In this document: positions 46,971 to 57,989 of the stretch, in pieces
How the letters are laid out: each line of letters opens with the position of its first letter
How positions within the stretch are numbered: position 1 is the first letter of the stretch
Source of the DNA: Elymus sibiricus
Lineage: Eukaryota > Streptophyta > Magnoliopsida > Poales > Poaceae
Length of the DNA: 64,000 nt
Direction: 5' to 3'
Assembly (NCBI GenBank): GCA_039707655.1
Contig: CM077674.1
Span: forward strand, 234,647,904-234,711,903
The notes under the pieces: generated by a model
Databases searched by the model: none
The model's input: only the letters and a program-made list of their open reading frames with translations
What the model was told of the DNA's origin: nothing
Position numbers and translations under genes: made by a program

Positions 46971-48373
46971 TGATACGTCTCCGTCGTATCTACTTTTCCA
47001 AACACTTTTGCTCTTGTTTTGGCCCCTAATTTGCATGATTTGAATGGAACTAACCCAGACTGACGTTGTTTTCAGCAGAATTGCCATGGTGTTGTTTTTT
47101 GTGCAGAAATAAAAGTTCTTGGAATGGGATGAAACTTTTTGGAGATTTTTTATGGAATAAATAAAAAATACTGGAACCAAGACCCACTGGAGGGGGGCCA
47201 CCCAGTGCCCACGAGGCACCAGGGCACGCCACCCCCCCAGGCGCGCCCTAGTACCTCGTGGGGCCCACCTGGCTCCGTCTGACCTAATTCCAATGCTATA
47301 AATTCACAATTCCAGAGAAAAAATAAGAGAGGAAGTTTTATTGCGTTTCACGATACGGAGCCGCCGCCACTTCCTGTTCTTCATCAGGAGGCCAGATCTG
47401 GAGTCCGTTTGGGGCTCCGGAGAGGGGGATCTTCTGGCATCGTCATCATCAACCATCCTTCATCACCAATTTCATGATGCTCACCGCCGGGAGTGAGTAA
47501 TTCCTTTGTAGGCTTGCTTGACGGTGATGAGTTGGATGAGATTTATCATGTAATCGAGTTAGTTTTGTTAGGGCTTGATCCCTAGTATCCACTATGTTCT
47601 GAGATTGATGTTGCTATGACTTTGCTATGCTCAATGCTTGTCACTAGGGCCCGAGTGCCATGATTCCAGATCTGAACCCTTTATGTTTTCATGAATATAT
47701 TTGTGTTCTTGATCCGATCTTGCAAGTTATACGCACCTACTATGTGTTATGATCCGCATACCCCAAGGTGACAATAATTGGGATTCTTTCCGGTGATTGC
47801 CATAGTTTGAGGAATTCATGTATTCACTATGTGTTAATGCTTTGTTCCGGTTCTCTATTAAAAGGAGGCCTTAATATCCCTTAGTTTCCCTATGGACCCC
47901 GCTGCCACGGGAGGGTAGGACAAAAGATGTCATGCAAGTTCTTATCACAAGCACGTATGACTATATACGGAATACATGCCTACATTACATTGATGAATTG
48001 GAGCTAGTTCTGTGTCGCCCTAGGTTATGACTGTTACATGATGAATGTTATCCAACATAATCACCGATCCAATGCCTACATATTTTCCACATATTGTTCT
48101 TTGCTAAGTTACTACTGTTACAATTGCTACCAAACTACTGCTGCTACCGTTACTGCTACTGTTACTATTATTGCTACTGCTATCAAACTATCATACTACT
48201 GTGCTAGTGATCACTCTGCTGCAGATATTTAGTTTCCAGGTGTGGTTGAATTGACAACTCAACTGCTAATACTTGCAAATATTCTTTGGCTCCACTTGTG
48301 TCGAATCAATAAATCTGGGTTGAATAATCTACCCTCAAAAACTATTGCGATCCCCTATACTTGTGGGTTATCA
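46971..48373 (+). repeat. 3' LTR of the Athila-like element (family B)
   Basis: 1,403 bp with the same ends as the 5' LTR (TGATACGTCTCC...GTGGGTTATCA), followed by the right target duplication CCCAC. Confidence 0.9.
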
Positions 48374-48670
48374 CCCACAAGTCAAACTCCTATGACTAAG
48401 TGAAAGTTATAAAGCCACTATAGTCTGATTGCCTCATTCCTCTAAATACGCAACCGCCTAAGGGCACCGAGACATTGGCTAAGGGTTCACACATTTTTTA
48501 GGAACACCCCGCGTAGTATCTACAAGGGGGCGGAAGCCGACGACTGGCCACTTTCAGGATTCAAAACGGTCGCACAGGAGTCACAATATAACACATGGGG
48601 TAAATAACATGATGGATAGCACAAAATTACTTGTCTTATACAGATTTCTTCTCGGCATGCCGAGGAAATT
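48374..48670 (+). other. Continuation of Gypsy element 2 right of the insertion
   Basis: Non-coding. It resembles the reverse complement of 27700-27960 in element 1 (for example the CACCGAGACATTGGCTAAGG stretch), showing that element 2 resumes here. Confidence 0.7.
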
Positions 48671-49146
48671 TCAGAACCTGAGTTCGGACTTCTTGCACCG
48701 CGCCTCGGTCACCCGAGCACCTTCCTGAACCTCGGCCAGAAAATGTTCCAGCGTCCGATTCTTCCCTTCCAGAGGCCCGGACACGATCTCCCGCGGCTTG
48801 ATCTTCGGAAAATGCGCCATTGTCGATGCATACGCCTGCTCCACGCCTTCCAAGCAGGCCGAACGCTTCCAGTTCTTGACCTGGGGGCTTGCATCCTGCA
48901 GCCTATGCACTAAGCCGAAGAAGCTGGTCGGCATCGGCTCTTGTGGCCAGAGGTTGATGCAGAGATCTTCGATTACCGGCCGCGCCATGCGGAACAGCTC
49001 CATCAGCTGCTTCATCTAATTGTTCAGAAGAGGCGGATGCTCGGGCGCCTGGAATTGAGGCCAGAAGGTCTTCTCCATGGAATCATCGGGACAGGTGGTG
49101 TAGTACGAGCTAGCGTCCGAAGCACTCTGCAGCAGGCCACTAAGGC

Positions 49147-49223
49147 CTCTAAAGAGCACCATATTTGCGTAAGATGGGCAAATTTGCTGTCACCAAAAAT
49201 GCAGCGAAGTAGGTATGGCTTAC
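49147..49223 (-). other. Predicted third intron of the antisense gene, element 2
   Basis: GTAAGCC at the donor and CTTTAGAG at the acceptor, 77 bp, same position and phase as the 75-bp intron at 27066-27140. Confidence 0.72.
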
Positions 49224-49534
49224 CAGCGGTGATCTGCTTCACTTGCTGAAGCACTTCGCGATCCGCCCGAGCCTGGGTCGTGGCCTCCTTACAGGCCGAG
49301 CTCGCTGTTGCGAGCTCGGAGGCTAGCTTGTTCTTTTCTTCCTGAAGGGCGTCACGCTGCTTAGCCCCTTCAGGTCCCCTTCGACCTCAACAACTCAGGC
49401 TGCATGCTTCGCACCGACCTCTTTCTCCTTGGCCAGCTCATCGTTGGCCTGCTTCGCCGCAACCTTCTGTTGTTCGGCTTCCTGCCAAGCTCTTTCCAGC
49501 TCGGACCGGAGCATCTCAAGCTCCGAGGAGGAAG

Positions 49535-49625
49535 CTGCAAAAACATTAACATATGATTTAGAGCTCAAACCAGCTACATCGTAATTTAAGTACAGTCTTA
49601 AGGTACCTAAGCTTTTGGTATTTAC
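49535..49625 (-). other. Predicted second intron of the antisense gene, element 2
   Basis: 91 bp, GTAAAT at the donor and GTTTTTGCAG at the acceptor, with a T-rich tract before the AG; it joins in phase 1. Confidence 0.72.
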
Positions 49626-50591
49626 CTTGAGCTTGCTCCATCTGCTTCTTGAGCAGATCCATGTCCTTCTCGGACCGATCAAGCTTATGGTTTAGTTCTT
49701 CCAACTCTTTCGATTTGGCTACTGAAACTGAGGCCGAAACCTGAAAAGGACACTGTTAGCTTCCTCGGACAATATCGATCCCCTGGTCGGCTTTGTATAT
49801 CCGATCAGGGTCTCGGGGGCTACTGTGTATTCACTTTTGTATATTTCGTTCCTCACTAAGATCCCCAAGTAAGATCTTTGCATCTAACTCAGGGCTCGAG
49901 GGCTATTATGGTTATACACTCATGGTACGCATCTGTAGTGGTATAAGTCTTCGGACAATCTACTTTTTACTTATCCGCTAAGGGCAACTGGATATATCTA
50001 GTGCTAATAGCTCTATGCGTTGACGTAATCTCAAAAGATGATTAAAGGTTACCTCAAAGCCTTCATAGAGGCCCTTGAAGGCCTCCCTTATTCCGTCCTC
50101 CGCGGACCGGTAATTCTGTAGCGCCGCGCCTAGAAGTACACGGTGCTCAGCAATGATGGAGGAGCCTGTCAAGGACGCCTCCATCTCTTCGGTCCACCCC
50201 ATGGACACCTGCCCTCCAGCAGGTAGGGATGGACGAGCCACCTCAATTCTCTCCGTTGAAGGAGGAATCGCCGTAGTGATCGGCTGCCGAGGTGGCTCTG
50301 GATCAACGGGGGCAGAGGTTGTCGGCCGCCCTAGCTTTTCCCCTTCCTTGGAGGAATGGTTCTTCCCCAGCGGATTTTCGGAGGCCGAGGCCTCCGCCTC
50401 GGCCATGGAGACATCGGTGCCATCCCTCGTGGTAGGCGCGGGCAGGGCTTGCTGAGAGGTCGCCTCCCCCAGCCCATCATGGGCGGGAGGGGAGGAGATG
50501 CTCCTTCGATGCGCTGGGGGGAGGGAGCCCGCTCGACGACTCCTTGTCACTGATACGGGAGCGTTGTGGGTTGTGAAGGACAAATGATTAA

Positions 50592-51243
50592 TGATACGTC
50601 TCCGTCATATCTATATTTTTTGATTGTTTCATGCCAATATCCTATAATTTCCACATACTTTTGGCAACATTTTATATTGTTTTTTGGGACTAACATATTG
50701 ATCCAGTGCCCAGTGCCAATTCCTGTTTGTTGCATGTTTTTTGTTTCGCAGAATATCCATATCAAACGAAGTCCAAATGCAATAAAATTTCACGGAGAAT
50801 TATTTTGGAATATATGTGATTTTTGGGAGGTGGAATCAATGCAAGGCGGTGCTCGTGGGCCCCACGAGGCACCAGGGAGCGCCAGGGGGGGTCCGGCGCG
50901 CCGTGGTGCCTCGTGAGGCCCTTGTAGGTCGGTTGGTGCCCTTCTTTCGCCGTAAGAAAGATAATATCCGGACAAAAATCATGTTAAAATTTCAGCGCAA
51001 TCGGAATTACGGATCTCCGGAAATTTAAGAAACGGTGAAAGGCCAGAAAACAGGAACGCGAAACAGAAGAGAAGAGAGAGAGAGAGAGATCCAATCTAGG
51101 AGGGGCTCCTGCCCCTCCGCCGCCATGGCAGCCATGGACCAGAGGGGAAACTCTCCTCCCATCTAGGGTGGAGGCCAAGGAAGAAGAAGAAGGAGGGGGG
51201 CTCTCTCCCCCTCTCTTCCGGTGGCGCCGGAGCGCCGCCGGGG
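50592..51243 (+). repeat. Athila-like LTR family C, left part
   Basis: Begins TGATACGTCTCCG. It has a diverged version of the GC-rich hairpin at about 50850-50920. It is interrupted at 51244 by a solo chromovirus LTR and resumes at 55366. The bases before it (ATTAA, 50587-50591) nearly match those after its end (ATCAA, 56246-56250). Confidence 0.75.
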
Positions 51244-54200
51244 TGTGACGCCCCTGCTCGACCGTGCGCTAATCATACACGCAAATGCACACGATCGAGA
51301 TCAGAGACTCACGGGAAGATATCACAACACAACTCTAAACACAAATAAAAGACATACAAGCTTTATATTACAAGCCATGGGCCTCGAGGGCTCGAATACA
51401 TAAGCTCGCGATCAAGCGTCAGCGGAAATAACATAATATCTGAGTACAGATACAAAGATAAACAAAGATGCCTTAAGAAGGCGAAAACAAACAACGACTC
51501 TGATCGAAAGAGGCAAGGCCTCCTGCCTGGGAGCCTCCGAAGCTACTCCTGGTTGTCGGTCTCCACGTAGTAGTAGGCTCCACCGGAAGTGTAGTAGCAG
51601 TCGTCGGCGGTGGCAGTTGACTCCTGGGATCCATCATCTGGTTGCAGCAAACGGGGTATGGGGAAAAGAATAGCAAAGCAACCGTGAGTACTCATCCAAA
51701 GTACTCACAAGACTGACTTCAGAACTATGCTAAGTATGCATCGGTATCAAAGGAATAGGGCTATATCTTTGGACTAAACTACAGAAATGCTAGAACAGAG
51801 GGGGAAAAGCCTAGCCTATCAAAGACTAGCATCTTCAGCGTCTTGCAGCATTAGAAGAGTGCATATTAGCATCATAACATAAAGTAACAAGCATGTTGGA
51901 GCAAAGCCCAGAGATCCTTCCTCGACTCCCTGCGAGAAAGCAATCCCGGAGCTTACAATTAATTTAACATGTATCCAGTTCAAGTAGTAATAGATCGGGA
52001 TACAACACTAAGCGTCCTGTTACCGTGGACATGGCTATTCGAATAGATAACTTCCCTGCAGGGGTGCACTACTGTTACCCAACATGATCGATTAACTCTG
52101 GCCGAACACACTTTCCTGGGTCATGCCCGGCCTCGGCTGATCGACACACCGTAGCCCTACCTAGACTCAACAGAGAGGTCCCCGCCGGTCTACATCCTAA
52201 GCGCTCCGGGGTCTTGGGCCCATCGCCATTTGCACTCCGGGTCGTTGCGTGCAGGGTGAAGCCAGGCACCACCCGTGTGCTGGATGACGCCGGTTAGTCC
52301 CGGCCGCAATGCTGAACTGGACGTCTGACAGAGCTTTCGGCTGATACATACGGTGCCGAGGGCCCCATAAACCATTATCCCACGTGGTGGTAGTGCGTAT
52401 ATGGCCAACGACCAACTCAGATGAAATACCCAAATCCGTTAGCGAATTATTAGGAGCTCGCGGTGACGATCAGTACTCCTGTCGTCCCGTCTCGAGGAAG
52501 TGCAACAAGGGTCAATCCCATCCCTCTCTAGGGCGGTCTCTGTCTGCCTGGACGCGCCTCATAATTATCTTGCGGGTAACCTCCAGGTCAACCCGACTTC
52601 CCAGGAGACTGTCGGGAACTTAGGTCCGCCTCAACCGGGGTGGTACCGCCTGTCCCTTCAGTCCCACAATCAACAGTAAACAGGGGGCGACAGTTAAAGG
52701 TAACCGTGTGTCCGTAACATCAAGGGGGAATCCGAGGAATCACCCTCGATGGATTCCCACTTGAGAGGTTGTACGACAGAGTCATCATCGGAGGTGGTGA
52801 AGGAGGAATCACCCTCGGTAATCCATGTCCGACTAGCTGTGCTACAAAGGCATCATCGGGAGTGAGTTAAGAGGTGTCACCCTCGTCACTCGAGGATAAC
52901 TCTGTAGAGTCGAACAACTTAGGGGGTGTGCGGTGCTGTGTTGGTCTCAGCCCGTCGATCACATCGATCGGGGCATTAGTAACTATGCGGGGAAACTATA
53001 ACAAGGAAGAGGGGTCACCGATGGATTATCAACCAAACTATACTAAGCATCTCTGATAACAAGCAGGTATCAATAACAATTACAAAAATAGGCTATGCAG
53101 CAGAATAGGATAAAACAGAGCAGTAGCAATTTCTAATGCAAGCAGGAGGGAGAAGGAATAGCCGATATAGGAATGATCAAGGGGGTTTTGCTTGCCTGGA
53201 AGCTCTGCTGAAAGGGGCTGGTCGTCGGTGACGTAGTCGATCATAGGGGCAGCGTCAGTCTCGGAGTCTACCGGAGAGAAGGGGGAAGAAGAAACAATAA
53301 ATACAAGCAACAAATGCAATCACAGATGTATGGCATGGCAGCACGCTATTCGAGGAGTGCCCTAATGCAGTACTACGCAAGTTAGTCGGAGCGGGAAGCA
53401 TCTGGAGGTGTTTTACCAGCTCCGGGCATTTACCGGACAGATGAATCGGAGGGGAAAGTTCCATGTTTATCATGTTAGAGGGGTGTGGCAGGTATGTGGG
53501 TGGCATATTCGAATTCTTCATATTTTTCTGATCATTTTTCATATATAACTTATTTTCATCCGAGTTACGGTTTATTTTATATGATTTTTCAAAGTTTTAA
53601 TCATTTTCTAGAATTTCTGAAATTATTTAAATCAAATTATCCGAAACAGTGTAATGGTGACGTCAGCATGACGTTAGGGTGACATCAGCAGTCAACGGTG
53701 GACTTTGACTGGTCAAACTGACCAGTGGGTCTCACCTGTCATAGACTGGTTAATTTAACAGAGGTTAGTTTTATCTAATTAAGTTAATTAGTTGGTGGGA
53801 CCCATATGTCAGTGACAGGTTAATCAATAGATTAGTTTTAATTAATAAACAGTTAATTAAAAAGGTGGGGCCTACGTCTCATTGACTAGGTCAAACCCAG
53901 TCAGCTTTGACTGGTCAACTGGGTCCAGTGGGACCCAGTGGTCAGTCACTGTTAGTTTAATCAGGGTTTTAAATTAATCTAGTTAGTTAATTAGCGGGGT
54001 GGGGCCCAGATGTCAGTGAGTATTAGCAGTTTAGTTAATTAGCCTTAATACGAATCGCTACAGTAATTGGCCCCACACGTCAGTGGCTGTTTAGGCCCGG
54101 GTTACTGCGCTAATGACTGGGCCCCACCGGTTTTAACGACGCGCGCGCCGGCGATGGCCTCCGGCGACCACCCGAACGGCGACGACGTGGGAGCCCACCG

Positions 54201-55365
54201 GAAACACGGCTCCGGCGGCCATTTGGCGAGCGGAGAGGTGCTACGGGCAGCGGGCGGAGTGCCGCATCCAGTGCAGCAAGCAGCAGCGGCTGGGACGGCC
54301 GGAGCTCGCCGGAAACGAGCTCGCGGCGGCGGCGGGTTTCGGTGAGGGTACGGGCACGGGCAAACGGCGGCGGAAACGAGAGGGGGAAGCAGGGATTGAG
54401 AGCGGAGCTCACAGCGAGCTCAATGCGGTGGTCGGAGGAGCCGGTGGAGGTAGGGATGCGCGGATCGACGGCGATGTCGTGCGGCGGCCGTAGCGGGGGA
54501 AGGAGACGCGAGCGACGACGGTGGGGGTCCCCGGCTTCGATCCAGTGGCGTGGAGGTCGTAACGGAGGACGGCGGTCCTCCTGGGCACGTCGGAGCGGCG
54601 CGGGGAGCTCGGTGAGTGCGGTGAACGGCGACGGCGACGACGAGCTCGCTCGGGCGCGAGCTCGATTCACTCGGGGGAGAACAAGAGAGGGGAACGGGGA
54701 GGTGCTAGGGTTTCGGGGAGGGAGAGAGGGTGCCGGGGATGGCCTTATCCCTCGAGGGGGGCCGCGGATGCTCGACATCGAGCATCCCGCGCGGTGGACG
54801 GCGCATAGACTCCCGAGCGTGCGCGCGCGGCGGGAGGTTAGGGAAAGGCCAGCCGTGATGGGCTGGGCCTCCCTGTAGCCACTTGAAGCCCACAGGTACA
54901 GTGCCCCTCTACCCTTTTCTTTATTCTTTTTCTGTTTCTTATTTTCTCTGCTATTTTGTATTTTCTTTTTGCATCAAATGGGTTTTGTAAAATAGGTAAC
55001 TTGCCTCAATAAATACTAGGCAATATTCTGCACTGCCACAAAAAATGTTTGGGATTATTTGAATTCATTTGATTTTTGTTTAAATGAAAATGATTTTAAA
55101 TAGGGCTGGTTAGGTACTGTTTTTGGATGTTAGGGTCATTTAAATATTTCAATTAATGTTGATTTTATTTTTATAATTGCTTTGAGAATTTTTGCAATAT
55201 TATGAACTATTTTATTTTCAAGTTTGAAGCTTTTCTAATTTCACTTGTTATTTGAATTTTGAATTTGAGTTGAGTTATTTTCTAAATGCAATGCACTTAG
55301 GTTGATCATGATGACATAGCTAATTAATTAGCTTAATGACAGGGTTGAGATATGGGGATGTTACA
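51244..55365 (-). repeat. Solo LTR of a Tekay/Del-type chromovirus, 4.12 kb
   Basis: On the minus strand it starts TGTAACATCCCC (at 55365) and ends GGGGCGTCACA (at 51244). A perfect CGGGG duplication flanks it (51239-51243 and 55366-55370). It is collinear with the truncated LTR at 23317-26763. The insertion is inside the family C LTR. The GC-rich stretch at 54110-54880 yields spurious ORFs on both strands. Confidence 0.92.
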
Positions 55366-56245
55366 CGGGGGAACCAACGTGACGGCGATCTACACCAACA
55401 ACTTCGCTGCCGTCAACACCAACTCTCTCCCCTTCTATGCAGCGGTGTAACCTCTCTTTTCCCGCTATAATTCTCTACTTAAACATGGTGCTTAATGCTA
55501 CATATTATTATCCAATGATTTGTGGCCATCCTATGATGTTTGAGTAGATTCGTTTTGTCCTATGGGTTGATTGATGATCGTGATTGGTTTGAGTTGTACG
55601 TTTTATTTTGGTGCTGTCCTATGGTGCCTTCCGTGCCGCGCACACGTGGGGGATTCCCGCTGTAGGGTTTACAATATGTTCATAATTCTCTTATGGTGGG
55701 CGGCTAGAGTGACAGAAGCTTACACCCGAGTAAGGGGGTTGTTGCGTATGGGAGTAAAGAGGACTTGATACCTAATGCTATGGTTGGGTTTAACCTTAAT
55801 GATCTTTGGTAGTTGTGGATGCTCGCTAGAGTTCCAATCATAAGTGCATATGATCCAACCACGGAAAGTATGTTAGCTCATGCCTCTCCCTCGTATAAAA
55901 TTGCAACAATAATTACCGGTCTAGTTATCGATTGCCTAGGGACAAATCATTCTCTTGTGTTACAAAAGCTTTCTACTAAACAACTAACTTTTATTATCTT
56001 GCAAATTACTCGTAGTTTTATTCTCACAAAGTACTTCTAGTTTTATTCTTGCAAACCTATCCTATCACCTACAAAATAGTTTCATACTTGTTCTAGGTAA
56101 AGCGAACGTTAAGTGCGCGTAGAGTTGTATCGGTGGTCGATAGAACTTGAAGGGAATATTAATTCTACCTTTAGCTGCTCGTTGGGTTCGACACTCTTAT
56201 TTATCGAAAAAGCTACAATTGATCCCCTATACTTGTGGGTTATCA
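55366..56245 (+). repeat. Athila-like LTR family C, right part
   Basis: Continues the LTR after the CGGGG duplication and ends CTTGTGGGTTATCA. No primer site follows and no polypurine tract precedes the left part, so the LTR of about 1.53 kb stands alone. Confidence 0.72.
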
Positions 56246-56250
56246 ATCAA

Positions 56251-56607
56251 TTAGATTTGTGGGAGAGAGGAACTAGGGCACATACAACGCGTATGGAAAT
56301 AAAGTAAAATTTTCAATATGTTCATAAGGATATTCAGTTGCATCACCTCGGAATATATTCTCTTTCACCATAGCAATTAACCGAGGGTTTATCTCATATA
56401 CTTTACCAGGTAGGTCAGGACCAATAGTTATAAAGTTCTCTCCTTGAGCTGGTCCTGATACTAACTCAGCACCTACCTGATAAATTTGTTCTTGAAGGAG
56501 CATGGTTGCTTTCTATCTGCAAAAATTGTTAGGGCACAAAATAATTCAAAACTTGAGGCAAGGCACAAAAGCGCTCAGCTCCCCGGTAACGGCGCCAGAA
56601 AAAAGCT
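56251..56607 (-). mobile_element. 5' internal end of another Athila-like element (family D)
   Basis: On the minus strand, the LTR end is followed by a tRNA-Asp-type primer site (56578-56598, TGGCGCCGTTACCGGGGA) and then a gag start. The element is cut at about 56251, next to the family C LTR. Confidence 0.8.
56273..56503 (-). pseudogene. gag: N-terminal fragment of Athila-type gag (family D)
   Basis: The 77-codon frame MLLQEQIYQVGAELV... contains IFRGDATEYPYEHIENF, the N-terminal Retrotrans_gag segment of Athila-type gag. It ends early at 56273, where the element is truncated. It lies just downstream of the primer site, as expected. Confidence 0.75.
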
Positions 56608-57820
56608 TGATGGTCTGCAAGTGCACAGGGTTTAGTTGTAGCTTTTCCGAAGTAAGAGTATCGATCACACAGGGAGCACAGGAATCAGACTTTTGCCTCT
56701 TGTAGTGAATTATGTGTTTTTGTACCCGCGGATAATTGTAGACTTAAAGCAAAGTGAGGGCGGATATAAATTGATAATGAGTAGTGGAAACACTTTGTAA
56801 CAAAAAAACATAAAAGTAAATGAAGAGCAAAGATTATAGTGACGGATGAAACAACAGAATGAAAAGGCATTCTCAAGGAGTCCGGAATCCCCATTGGTAT
56901 GTTTCTAGCGCACCTATGCATAAGCATAGTATGGAGTGGATACTTGAGCCACTGTTGACGATTATGCTAGGCGGAGCCGGGTACAGTACACGTTCTACTC
57001 GTGGTAGACTTCGTGCCACGCACGCCACCATCATAGTCTCCCCCAGAGGGTTACAACTTATGATAATTAAGGGTTACCCCATGGACGTGGCCTCTCTAAG
57101 GGTTCTCCGTAATTCCCCGGTCAATTGCAAAGGTTAGGAGCGGTGGGCTTTTACTGTCACCTCAAATTACCTCCACATCCTAGCCCTTTAAAACGACAGT
57201 GATATACTTCGTGGCCATAAGGCACAAATGTTGAGTGGGGCCCCTTCGCAACATTCACGAAGTTATTAAACTAAGCATTCAATAGAGGATCTCATATCCA
57301 CAATAACGTTTCAGATCCTACACATACCAAGGTTCATCCATATCCCCGAGAACTAGGGGTCTACTCACACACGGGGACAACAATCATCAAGACGAAAGTA
57401 ATGGCATACATGGATGAATGGTTCAAATGATACACAAGAGGATCCACTAGGGTTCTTGATGTTGCAGATGATAAGAATGTGGATGATGATGATGATGATG
57501 ACGACAGTGGTGATGATGTTGTATCTCCCCCGTACACGGTGGAGAAGATCCCCTTCTTCTCCTTGCCAATCCCTCCCCCGGATGAACTCTGGAGGCTAGG
57601 ATTCTGTATTCTGGATGAGTTTCTGGTGTATCTGGGTGTCTGATCCATGATCTGATTCGACAGGATGGAAATAGTTGATCTCGCGATGGCGGCGGCGTGC
57701 CATACGACCGCTCATACGGGCGCTCCCGATCGTATGGAACGCCGTCTTTTGCACTGCATGCGTGGTGACGCCTGTTTCTTTAGCCTTCTCGCTTGATCCT
57801 TTTATGGTAAGTGATTATCA
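56608..57820 (-). repeat. 5' LTR of Athila-like family D (right end tentative)
   Basis: The end next to the primer site is clear (GACCATCA on the minus strand at 56608). The other end is placed at 57820 because the minus strand there reads TGATAATCAC, matching the TGAT start of the other LTRs; no second copy is in the window to confirm it. Confidence 0.6.
57481..57506. repeat. GAT trinucleotide microsatellite
   Basis: A run of about seven GAT units, followed by imperfect repeats, inside the family D LTR. Confidence 0.85.
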
Positions 57821-57989
57821 CTTTAAATACGTGATTCCACTACCATTTTTGAGAATTTCCTCCATCATATGGTGATTGGTCCAAAAGACGTTACCTGAGA
57901 GATTATCAACAAAAACAGGTGCGCGAACGTTGTAAAATTCCACAAAGCCCGCCATGTAGGCATAAAATACATGGCAAAAATCATCACAT

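Larger units (their letters stand above)
38810..48373 (+). mobile_element. Pol-less Athila-like Gypsy element (family B), nearly intact structure
   Basis: Two LTRs of about 1.4 kb (38810-40210 and 46971-48373) are almost identical by eye. A CCCAC duplication flanks the element (38805-38809 and 48374-48378). The primer site matches tRNA-Asp, as in Athila. The internal part holds gag-protease (40290-43034), an LTR-like spacer with a hairpin, an env-position ORF (43816-44838), a 2.1-kb untranslated tail and a polypurine tract (46957-46970). RT, RNase H and integrase are absent. Its LTR similarity suggests a fairly recent insertion. Confidence 0.9.
48671..50583 (-). pseudogene. Spliced antisense accessory gene of pol-less Gypsy element 2
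   Basis: Opposite in strand to the element's gag. Exon order on the minus strand: 50583-50053 (Pro/Ser-rich, ends with GLYEGFE), 49740-49626, 49534-49224 and 49146-48671. Introns are 50052-49741, 49625-49535 (91 bp) and 49223-49147 (77 bp), each with GT and AG ends; phases agree. The middle exons encode a coiled coil (AKSKELEELNHKLDRSEKD). The last encodes FWPQFQAPEHPPLLN and FGLVHRLQDASPQVKNWKR, matching element 1. A frameshift lies in the third exon near 49390 and an in-frame TAG near 49018, so this copy is dead. The N-terminus is lost where the family C LTR begins. Function unknown. Confidence 0.7.
33906..50591 (+). mobile_element. Pol-less Gypsy element 2, plus orientation, split by a nested Athila-like element
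   Basis: Order: 5' LTR (33906-34390), primer site, gag, protease, a non-coding stretch to 38809, the nested element (38810-48373), then the rest of the internal region with the antisense gene (48374-50583). The split is proved by the CCCAC duplication and by similarity of both halves to element 1. The 3' LTR is not seen; the element is cut at 50591 where another LTR starts. Confidence 0.8.

Noticed and set aside
54110..54878. ORFs of 222 and 178 codons on opposite strands
   Set aside because: They are inside the solo chromovirus LTR, at the same GC-rich part, and have no domain.
50587..56250. ATTAA/ATCAA as target duplication of the family C LTR
   Set aside because: One of five bases differs and the two flanks belong to different elements, so it is not accepted as proof of a simple solo-LTR insertion.
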